NCBI RefSeq assembly: GCF_035222275.1
Contig: NC_085884.1
Location: forward strand, 1,736,001-1,800,000
DNA: 64,000 nucleotides
Origin: Podospora bellae-mahoneyi
Taxonomy: Eukaryota > Ascomycota > Sordariomycetes > Sordariales > Podosporaceae
Reading direction: 5' to 3'
Below are positions 55,608 to 64,000 of the stretch, piece by piece (the stretch's first letter is position 1; the number at the start of each line of letters is the position of its first letter). The position numbers and the translations under genes were made by a program. The notes beneath the pieces are model-generated. The model was not told the DNA's origin. It did no database searches and saw nothing but the letters and a program-made list of their open reading frames with translations.

Positions 55608-56470
55608 TTTGGATGATGTTGTGAAGTCTTTGCGACGTCGTTTTGTTTAGAGGTGTGGATGAGGAAGTTGTCGAGGTGGCAGCAAGGAGGGCGAGGATGG
55701 CGGGGTTGGAAAATCTTTTGGATTTAATAGATTTCGCTGAATCCCGGAACCCCGCACTGAGCAGCCCACTTTCGCCCACCCCCCCTCGTCCCTGATTTTG
55801 ATGGCCTGAGGCAGAAAGGGTCGCTGCCTGACGCTCCACTTTAACTGCTCTGGACCGAGGACCCTGGTTGGCTCCGCGTTTCATCTCGTCTCTGGGATGG
55901 ACAGGTCCAGATCACGAAACACAATGAAGGGTTTTGTTGAAAAGCTGGAGACAGGAATAATTTGTCTTGGAGCCTCGATGTCATGGTACTTGACTCTGCT
56001 CACTCGATCCAGGTAGAAGTAAGGATTGGGGTAATGCGACCCTTGAAGACGGCCTAGAACCAGCCTGGAGTTCTCACTCGCCCTGCCAAACACATGTGGT
56101 TGTGTTCCGGGGTGGCATCCAGGCTGAGAGACGCACCGCGGTGAATCAACAGCTCGGCCACCAGTGTGTTTCTGGATGACTCAAGCATCACCATGAACAT
56201 GACATACACATTAATGTCCCGAGAATTTGGGTATTCTTAGTCAACTATTTTACCAGTACTCTCTTTCCTAGACCCTTGGTAGCTTAGAATGAAAGTCTTC
56301 TCCCAAGATGATTGATTCAGGGGACTGTTGTCCCACATGTCCCAGCAAGAAAATACTGTTGACAAGCTCTGGGCTGTAGGGTTAGGATACAACCATTATC
56401 TCTCACAAAACAGACCATAATTCTATCTGAGACACTCAGCATAGTCCTGACATGTTCTGAAAGGTACAAC
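55608..56470. other. Intergenic between eEF1B and TRAX, with a possible gene relic
   Basis: 863 bases, upstream of eEF1B. It includes the relic described at 55881-56250. Confidence 0.4.
55881..56250 (-). pseudogene. Possible ankyrin-like gene relic
   Basis: On the minus strand one frame reads ESSRNTLVAELLIHRGASLS, resembling one ankyrin repeat (VAELLIHRGA), and another frame of 70 codons follows (55881-56093, FGRASENSRLVLGRLQGSHY). The two are in different frames, with no ATG-led full frame and no clear splice sites linking them. It may be a decayed gene fragment or coincidence. Confidence 0.3.
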
Positions 56471-57599
56471 TTATTCCTCCTCGGCTTGATCACCACCACT
56501 CAAATCCGGAATCCACCCCTTGGGACGTTCGCTACCCCTGATGGTCCTGTCGTAACCCAGACGTTCAACCTTTTGAACAGACTGCCGTGTGACCTCCAGC
56601 TTTTTCTCCCACTGGAACCTGTTGCCTTGCCCAACGGGAAGCATCTCAAAAAAGCTACCCAGCTCATGCATATCCTCGACAATGGTTCGAGGCTGTTCGT
56701 CACCCCCAACTCCGCCCCCAGCCATTGTGCCTGTCAGTGCTGTTGACGTAGTGGCAAAACGCATCATCTCACCCGTAAGATCAAACACGCCGTAGAGGTA
56801 GTCATCTTGGGTGAGGCTAACTTTCGGTGTCTCGTTCTCCTGGGGTTGCTCTGGGGTCGCAGCAGCTGGCTCGCTTGCATCCGTCATGGCTACATCCTCT
56901 GATGGTGTGATCCCCTTCCGGACCAGGTCCTCCATGATCGGTGTTAGCTGCTCGGGGGTGATGAGGGTCTGTGTCTTGAGATAATGCAAGAAAGTAAGAG
57001 CCTCCACAAGCTCTTCCAGACACATCAGGGATCGAGCATATCGGTAGCGATTGATGCCCTGGATCTCAGGGGCAATGGTGGCCAGATGCTTGGAGATATC
57101 GGCGAGCCGTGTGTCAATCTCGGCCTGGATGTTTTTTGGCAATTCCTCGTCGATTTTCCGGATTCTGAAAAATGATATGAGTATTTCAAGATATTTTCTT
57201 AGGATTTAGATCCACTCCATACCTCTGCAGGGCAAATATTCTGTCACGGTGGTTAGTGAAGGGTCAATTCGAGCCAAGGCACATGCAAGCTCACATTTTC
57301 TTGCTCAAAGCCGTGATATCTCTTGAAGCCTTGATAATGCGCTCCCGGCGGTCATGATGCTGGTCAAGCTCATCTCTGAGAGTCTCAAACATGGGTGTGA
57401 ACTGATTCTGCACAACTTTTTTGGCAGGCGGCTTTGGTCCATCCCTCTTCTTGGCATTGCCATTCCAGTCACGCTTGAACCCGGACATTTTGACGTATTT
57501 TTTGTTGGTTTGTACAAGAGGTGCAGCTTGTTGTCGCTCTTGGACGCCTTCCATTTTTGACGTCGTGGTGATTGGTTTGGTGCTATGGGGACACTCCAT
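56471..57599 (-). CDS. Translin-associated factor X (TRAX) homologue
   Basis: Exons are 57599-57295, 57240-57223 and 57164-56471, 338 aa. Exon 2 is an 18-nt micro-exon. Translin-family signature: FTPMFETLRDELDQHHDRRE, then RIIKASRDITALSKKIIFAL, QRIRKIDEELPKNIQAEI, INRYRYARSLMCLEELVEAL, DDYLYGVFDLTGEMMRFATT. The micro-exon encodes IIFALQ, so the conserved SKKxIFxLQR motif spans three exons, which supports the model. An insertion of about 40 residues (Pro/Glu-rich, EDVAMTDASEPAAATPEQPQ) splits the domain. With translin it forms the C3PO RNase complex; the catalytic acidic residues are in TRAX. ATG 57599 is one of two close starts (57551, MEGVQE, is the other). Confidence 0.9.
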
Positions 57600-57954
57600 G
57601 GGCGTGGCTCTACACCAAAATTGTTAGGCTCATCTCATCTCAACAGGGGTGAGATTCACCCAGACATGAAGGGTGAAGAACGACAATCTCATACATAAAT
57701 CGACAATATTTCTCCGCATCGTGGCCAAAGCGATTTCTAACAAGCTTACATCTCTTGATGAAGTAAAAGGGTACAAAGGCGGTCGGAACTCTGTGTGGGA
57801 AAGCTGGGCAGATCACCAAGTTGTATCGGGTTGACACGTCGTTACTGTGTTGCTGAGCTTGACCGAGAAGGGAAGATTGAAAACAATTCCAAAAGGCAAA
57901 TGGTTATCGACACACAATCGACTTGAAAATTGATCAGACGGGCAACAGGAAGAC
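57600..57954. other. Divergent promoter, TRAX / PIG-M
   Basis: 355 bases between starts; no other feature is seen. Confidence 0.4.
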
Positions 57955-59351
57955 ATGACGAAGCCATCAGGCACGGGCCCACCAGAGCCACCAGCAACAT
58001 CATCCTCAGGTGCTTCTTTTTTGGTAACGACCTTCTTCGACCGCCCACTCCCCCTTTACCTATCCGCCGCAATATTTCGTCTGGTGTTTCTCCTTTATGG
58101 CCTCTGGCAGGACGCAAACTCCCCCGTAAAATACACCGACATCGACTATCTCGTCTTCACCGATGCCGCACGCTTCGTCTCCCAAGGGCAGAGCCCCTAT
58201 GAGCGAGAGACCTACCGCTACACTCCAGTCCTGGCCTGGCTTCTTCTCCCAACAGCCCATGTTACCGGAAACCGGATCCTAGACGTTGCATTCTTCAGCT
58301 TTGGCAAGGTTCTCTTTGCCATATCAGACTTGGTAGCAGGATGGCTTCTAGAAAAGGTGCTCGCCAAATCCATGGATGCCCCTCGAGCCCGCAAATTCGC
58401 CACCATCTGGCTTCTCAACCCAATGGTAGCCACCATAAGTACAAGAGGAAGCTCTGAAGGTCTTCTCGGAGTGCTAGTCATGGCACTACTATGGGCCGTA
58501 TTCGAAAGACGTGTCACCTTGGCCGGTCTATTGCTCGGCTTCAGCGTACATTTCAAAATCTACCCCTTTATCTACGCCCCCGCCATCGTCTGGTGGATGG
58601 ACAACGAAAGAATGTCTTCCAACAAGACCAAACCCACCAGTCTATCATCCAAGTCACCCTCCCTCACCGCCAAAATCCTCAACTTCATCACCCCACCCCG
58701 CCTCCAACTCGCCCTCATCAGCCTAACCACCTTCTTAACCCTCAACATAGCAATGTACCTCATGTAAGCCCCCCCCCTCCCCTCCCTTTTCTCCCCAGCC
58801 CCCAACTAACCTCCCTTTCCCCTCCCAGCTACGGCACCCCCTTCCTCCAAGAAACCTACCTCCACCACGTAACCCGCCTCGACCACCGCCACAACTTCTC
58901 CCCCTACAACACCCAACTCTACCTCTCCTCCTCCCTCCCCCTTTCTTCATCATCTTCCTTCCGCATCGAAAAACTAGCCTTCCTCCCCCAACTCCTCCTC
59001 TCAACAGTCTTCATCCCGCTCGTCACTGCCAAAAAATCCCTCCCCACCACCATGCTCGCCCAGACGTTCGCCTTTGTCACCTTCAACAAGGTCTGCACGA
59101 GCCAGTATTTTTTGTGGTATATGGTCCTGCTCCCCCTGTACCTCCCCCAGTCGAGCTTTGTGCAGAATAAAAGGTTCGGGCTCGCGGCGCTGGTGCTGTG
59201 GGTGGTGGCGCAGGGTGCGTGGCTGCAGCAGGGGTTTGAGCTGGAGTTTTTGGGGAATAGTACCTATTTGCCGGGCTTGTGGCTGGCGAGCTTGGCGTTT
59301 TTTGGGGTGAATTGTTGGATTTTGGGGGTGATTATTGGGGATGTGAGGTAA
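57955..59351 (+). CDS. GPI14: GPI mannosyltransferase 1 (PIG-M / Gpi14)
   Basis: Exons are 57955-58763 and 58829-59351, 443 aa. VKYTDIDYLVFTDAARFVSQ holds the DxD-type motif (Asp62, Asp64) of GT50 mannosyltransferases. GQSPYERETYRYTPVLAWLL follows. Hydrophobic segments alternate through the protein (ILDVAFFSFGKVLFAISDLV, LALISLTTFLTLNIAMYLIY). YGTPFLQETYLHHVTRLDHR and HNFSPYNTQLYL are strong PIG-M signatures. The C-terminus GVIIGDVR is short. It transfers the first mannose to GlcN-PI on the lumenal ER side. The intron is C/T-rich. Confidence 0.95.
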
Positions 59352-59938
59352 AGCAGTGAAGAAGACGGGTTTGTAGTAGAAAGGGGGTTTTGTGTGGGAA
59401 AAAGTGGAAGGTGGTTGGTATGGAAATGAGGAGCTTGTTGTGTAAATATAGTGGGTAGGGGTTGTATGTTCAAAAGTATATAAATCTGGATATTGAAAGG
59501 TGGAGGAGGTCAGGTGTCTGCCCAGTATAGTCAAAAAACATAGATGACCTCCTGAATCATTAAATATATTGATAATGGACATATCCAAAACTACATTCGA
59601 CATGCAACCATGCTCTTGGTAACTCCGATACCCTCACGGGGTGAAAAAATCTCGGAGCCCGCGGTCTGATTCCATCAGGACAATGTAGCTACGTGAGAGG
59701 CAGTAACAAAGGTAGGTGTAACTGAGTTGCGTGTGCGTGTGTGCTCCAGAGTCATCGTCTTCTCTACATCTCCTCGCTTCGCTTCCTCCTCCTCCTCCTC
59801 CTCCTCCTCCTCCTCCTCGCCTCGTCCTCCCACGGGTATATGAATAGAAAGGTAGTATCTGTCTCGTCTAGCTTTTACCGCAAATCACAACATCAGCATT
59901 CAGGCACTAAACCAAATCATTAAGCCTCTCGGTCCCCA
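59352..59938. other. Convergent intergenic region with microsatellite
   Basis: 587 bases between PIG-M and the DnaJ gene 3' ends. Confidence 0.4.
59784..59818. repeat. (TCC)n microsatellite
   Basis: About eleven TCC/CTC units in a row in non-coding sequence, likely length-variable. Confidence 0.85.
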
Positions 59939-61675
59939 TCATGATGAACTGGGGACGTTGGGCGCGCTGTTGGCTGCTGACGCAGCGGCCTCCTCCCAGG
60001 CCTTGTCTCCAGGTTTGGCGGCCTTCTTGTCCTCGTCGTCCTTCTTCTTATCCTTGCCCTTCTTCTTCGACTCCTTCTCCTTCTTCATGGCCGCCTCGGC
60101 AACAAGCTGCTCGAATGCCATGTAGTCGCCTTCCTCCTCAGGGCTGCGCTTGGCCTGTAACCAGTGTGTTAGTTTCTGAGAGATCACGGTCAGATAGCAG
60201 AGAGAAGATACGTACCGCCAGGCAAATTTCACCAATGTACACCAGCGCCTGCGCCCTTTCAAGCCTCTTCCCGTGCGGCACCTTCTTGTCGTTCAAAACA
60301 GCATCGCAAACATCTCGAAGCACGCTCTGAATCTCAAACTTGCTTCCCCTCCAGGCCGCCGTCAAGATCTTCCCCGTCACCCTGCGCTCATACTCGATCT
60401 TCTTCTCATCTGTCCACTCCTCCCCTCCCTGCTGCTCCAACCTGGCCATTTCCTCCATCGTTTGCTGGGCGTCAATAGCGCTGCTGATCGTGTTCCATGT
60501 GTCCTTGACTAGCGTGCCCTTGTCCTTCATACGGCTGATGAACCCGCCCATACCAAAGAACTTCTGGCTCCGTAGAAGGGTGGTGCCCTTGCTGAAGTAA
60601 GTCGCGCCAATGGCGTGCAGGATATCGATGCCGAACGACTCCATCTTGAGCTCCTCCACCTCCAGCCTTGTCTTCTCCTGAAACGCGCGAGTGACGTCCT
60701 TGCCGTGGTCCGTCTCTGTCCACACCGAAATACGATCGAGGAGCTTGCGGGCCAGGGTGTCAACGCGTTCCTGGCGAATCCGCTGACGCTCCTTGTCCAG
60801 CGCCGCAAGCTGCTCTCTTTGCTCCTTGGACAAGCCTGCCTTGGACTTCTTCCCCTTCTTGTCACCTTCGTCCGTCTGCTGAGACACCTCATCCGACGGC
60901 CGATCCATAAGCGCAGGCCGAATAGGGATCTGGGTGCGGCCGCCGGGCTTGGGAGTGGACGTTCCTGACCCAGGGCCTGGCGAAGAAGACTTGGTGTACG
61001 GGGGTGGTACCTCCTCCGTCGCGGAGGGATTGTAGGTGTTGTATCCGGCCTCCTTGACCTTCTTGGTGGGGGTCTCCTCCTCCACAATCACGGCAGGAAC
61101 TGGTGGCTTTTCAGGCGGTACAGCGGACGATGACTCTCCACCCGATGTCTTGAGGCTCTCCTTCAGAGCGTCCGCTGTACCAGGGAACTCGCCATCCTTG
61201 GCGGCAGCGGCAGCCTCGGCCCCAGCAGCAGCGGCCGCGGCAGCCTCCTCTTCCTCAGCAGACATGGTAATGTCCATGGTGGCGGTCAAATCCTTCATAA
61301 GGCTGATCTCGCCAATCCAGTCGACAAAAGACTCGCCGCCAAAGATGCTCGAGAAGAACTCGGCTGGGTCGACGAACCCCTCGGTTGGGCGGGCAGATTC
61401 TTTGCCATATTTGTCGTAGGCCTTGCGGAGGTCTTCGTCAGATAGAACTTGGTAAGCTTCGCCGATTTCTTGAAACTTGGCGTGAGCGTTGGGGTTGTTG
61501 GGGTTCTTGTCTGTATTTGGGGAGAGATGTTAGTCAAAGAAGCATACAAGTGGCGAGGCAACGACATACCCGGATGGTGGACGATGGCGAGCTTGCGATA
61601 GGCCTTTTTGATTTCGAGCTCAGTGGCCGTCGGCTTGACCCCGAGGGTGTCGTAGTAGGCCGTGTCTACCACCAT
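59939..61675 (-). CDS. DnaJ chaperone with C-terminal DnaJ-X domain (Caj1/Djp1-like)
   Basis: Exons are 61675-61570, 61510-60216 and 60154-59939, 538 aa. The J domain at residues 1-70 ([23 protein letters not shown] at 34-36, split by the first intron, then [20 protein letters not shown]). A Gly/Phe linker with [20 protein letters not shown] follows, then a low-complexity Ala/Pro-rich region and a coiled-coil/DnaJ-X domain ([40 protein letters not shown]). The last 70 residues are Lys/Glu-rich. Yeast relatives Caj1 and Djp1 act at membranes, Djp1 in peroxisomal import. A role beside Hsp70 in the cytosol is certain in type only. Confidence 0.94.
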
Positions 61676-62478
61676 GACGGAGACGGAAGTGCGCAAAGAC
61701 GAGAACGATGAGATTTATAAGCTATGTCGTCGTGGTAGGGTCGGTTGTAGGTTTGCGCGCGCGTTGATTTTGCCAGCCGGATAAGGAAAGATCACGGCTA
61801 GGCACAAAAGAAGAGAAGATGGATCTTGGAAATGACGTGGACCGGGGGGGGGGTAACCTGGGTTTCTGCGAAAACGCTGGGTTCGAGGGGCTGTGATACA
61901 AAGAGGTGGTCGGTAGATATCTCCGGGCAGTATCTAGAGGATGTCAGGCTGAAGCCCAACTACTATGGCAGCTGTTGTAGGTACGGTACTTCTTGTCAGA
62001 GTATTTCTTATTGCACGTTCCCGCGCCTTCCATCTCCAGAGCCAAGCACAGCCCAGTCAAATTACGTACCCCAGTAGCGGAAATCGCCGCGCTGCAACCG
62101 AGGGCTGTGGGAGAGCACAGCACCAACTTTTGGTGGGGCAGCATCATTGTCATCATATGCTGCTCTACACAAGACAAGTCTGGAGTCAGTATCATATATC
62201 GTCAAAACAGTCCCATTGTGATTTCTAGACATCTTTCCAACATCAACTTCACCGACCGCCTCTCGACAGCCATGTTTACATACAGGCATCATGCCGTTAT
62301 CAACACGCATGCGCTGAGGCCTTGGCATCAATTTTGATGCGGGGCATCACATGTATCCAGGCCATCAATATCAAAAGTACAGAGAATATGGTATCCCAGG
62401 ACACAAGTCGGGTACGGACTAGAGTCTAGTAAGTTGAGCTACTTAGGTAATTTATCATCAATGATGCCCCGCACAGCC
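61676..62478. other. Intergenic between DnaJ gene promoter and UER1-like gene 3' end
   Basis: 803 bases; no gene or repeat recognised besides a GGGGGGGG run near 61845. Confidence 0.4.
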
Positions 62479-63450
62479 TTACTGGACACCCGCAGCCTTC
62501 ATGCGCTCAAAGCACTTTCGGTAGGCTTCGTGAATCTCGGGAATCTCATACCCATACTCCTTCAGCTTGTTGACCAATTTCGTGGTATCAAGCTTGCAGT
62601 TGCTTCGGCCTGCCTTGATCACCTTGGCTTGCTCCTCGAGGCTAAAGTTCTTCCAGCTAAACGAGGGGCGCACAATGTCGCGGAACAGGGTGAGCACCTC
62701 GTTGTGGGAGATGGCACCAGGGTTCGTAAAGTTGTAGATGCCCAGCTCTTTGTGCTCGGCCATCAGGATGCTAGCCGGCAGCAGGTCGCTCAGAATCGTG
62801 TTGCTGTTGGGGATGTCCACCACACGCTCGTATTTGGCGATCTTGGTGACAAAGTTGCGGGGGTGCAAGTCGTCCGACACTGGCATCCGGAGTCGAAGAA
62901 TGAGGCAGTTGTTGTAGTGCTTCATGACCTGGTGGGGTGGTTGCGTGTTAGTCAGGGTCAACTATCATGAACAAACTCCGTCGGTAAAAGTACTTGCCTC
63001 TTCAACGTGGGCCTTGGTCATGGAGTAGAAGCTCCCCGCAAAGTTGGCCGGGTCGGTCTCGAGGAAACCTGGGCCATCCCAGGGGTGTGCCTCATCGTAC
63101 TGGTAGATGCAGCCGGTTGCAAATACGGTGCAGTGAATGCCGCGGAGGAAGCAGCAGTCGGTGAGGTTCAGGGTGCCGATCACATTGGACCTGATGGTAG
63201 CCTCTTGGTTGTCCTCGCACCAGTCCACGTTGGGCCGCCCAGTGCACCCAGCCGCGTTCAGCACATGAGTGGGCTTGACCCGGTCGAGCTCGGCGAGAAC
63301 AGATTCGCGGTTCTCCATTCGGATCGTTGTCATGTGCACCTCCTTGCCGTCCTTCTCAAGAAGGGTCTTGAGATGTCCTGCCACCCAACCCTCGCCGCCC
63401 CAGATCAAGAAGCGGTTGCTTTGGGCGCCATTGGAACCGTCGGTGGCCAT
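62479..63450 (-). CDS. NAD(P)-dependent 3,5-epimerase/4-reductase of rhamnose type (UER1/NRS-ER/RmlD-like)
   Basis: Exons are 63450-62998 and 62928-62479, 300 aa. An extended SDR: RFLIWGGEGWVAGHLKTLLE (GGxGWxxG, as in plant NRS/ER), THVLNAAGCTGRPNVDWCED, TVFATGCIYQYDEAHPWDGP, and FAGSFYSMTKAHVEEVMKHY with the catalytic YxxxK. The GWxxG loop and CTGRPNVDWCE motif are characteristic of the bifunctional UDP-4-keto-6-deoxyglucose 3,5-epimerase/4-reductases that make UDP/dTDP-rhamnose. No dehydratase partner is in the window. The intron has a GC donor (GAG|GCAAGT) and CAG acceptor; no GT donor keeps the frame. Confidence 0.88.
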
Positions 63451-64000
63451 CTTGTGTGGTTGGAGTGTATATCGAGGTGTATAGGCTGGCAGTAAGTATT
63501 GGCGGCAACCAGCAATTGATGCTAATGGAAAATCACAAAGAGTTGTTGAGGAGGAAGAGCATAGGCAAGTGAACCAACAGATGAGCGAGGGGGAAGGTCA
63601 ACAAGTAAAAAAGGAATGACATGCTCAGTTGGGGCATCGGCACGCCAGGGATGGAAGGGCTGAAAGCAAGGGCAGGAAGGTGGTCGTCTCAAAATGACAG
63701 TTACGAACCCATCCGCTACGGTGGGAGAGGCAGGCGGCCCCCCAATGCCTGCACCGCAATAGGGGTGGGATGTCCAATAATTGCCATATAGGTGACCAGT
63801 GGTGACCAGAAGCGCTGATAGAAAGGGAAGCTAACGCAGGTCTTGTGTTTTTGTGTGGCGTGGCCACGACAGCTTGTCAGCACTTCCTTCTGCAGTCCAA
63901 AAGACGCGACGTCCGGGGCTGTCTGTCAGAAAGTCGGTGGCCCAACATCCACAACTCCGTAACGCCCAATTGGGACGAAGACTGCGAGCAGGATACGAAT
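63451..64000. other. Right edge: upstream region of the UER1-like gene
   Basis: 550 bases with only short frames (63625-63867 minus) that I do not recognise. It contains the promoter of the leftward gene. Confidence 0.4.

Noticed and set aside
1-64000. Transposons, LTR elements, RIP-degraded repeats, CRISPR arrays
   Set aside because: I saw no terminal repeats, transposase or reverse-transcriptase motifs, strongly AT-rich decayed blocks, or spaced direct repeats; only simple microsatellites.

Overview
This window is nuclear DNA of a filamentous ascomycete, most likely a sordariomycete and probably Sordariales. The evidence is: protein-coding genes split by short 50-70 base introns with CTAAC-type branch sites; a single dispersed 5S rRNA gene of the Neurospora kind; an intron-containing tRNA-Phe(GAA); and a gene set typical of Pezizomycotina (siderophore enzymes, CFEM, DUF1996, SAT4/rhodopsin-like membrane protein, GMC oxidoreductase). 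I see no transposon, virus-derived element, CRISPR array or prokaryotic operon. About thirty protein genes are supported, most with complete exon structures whose phases close.

Left part (1-21.9 kb): a FAT1-like acyl-CoA synthetase entering from the left edge (-), PIG-S (+), tRNA-Phe and 5S rRNA, an MFS transporter (-) divergent from a secreted sulfatase (+), an SDR (+), an FSP1/AIF-like flavoprotein (+), then a divergent pair: a SidF-like acyltransferase (-) and a SidI-like acyl-CoA ligase (+). Four perfect ATCWGATAA iron-regulator sites lie within 443 bases of the promoter these two share, and both proteins end in peroxisomal PTS1-like tripeptides. This reads as a compact, iron-repressed, peroxisomal branch of fusarinine/TAFC siderophore synthesis. 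tRNA-Val(CAC) and a patatin-type triacylglycerol lipase (-) follow.

Middle (22-48 kb): an accessory, secretion-rich region. It holds two alpha/beta hydrolases, a DUF1996 secreted protein, a copper amine oxidase, an uncharacterised protein made of two copies of one domain, a small secreted Cys protein, a second AIF-like oxidoreductase, and a run of four adjacent secreted Cys-rich proteins (37.5-43.2 kb). Those four include a CFEM protein, a protein with an aerolysin-like Ser/Thr-rich central segment, and two proteins carrying beta/gamma-crystallin-like motifs. A GMC oxidoreductase and a SAT4/rhodopsin-type membrane protein follow.

Right part (49-64 kb): mainly housekeeping genes. They are phosphopantetheine adenylyltransferase, a WDR68/DCAF7 WD-repeat protein, eEF1B (its long first intron carries a U18/snR18-like C/D snoRNA), TRAX, PIG-M, a DnaJ with a DnaJ-X region, and a UER1-like epimerase/reductase. 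PIG-S and PIG-M are both GPI-anchor synthesis genes but are 55 kb apart. Gene-structure oddities include a 9-nt and an 18-nt micro-exon and one clear plus one possible GC-AG intron.

All coordinates and splice sites were read by eye from the sequence. Family names come from recognising motifs, not from a database search.
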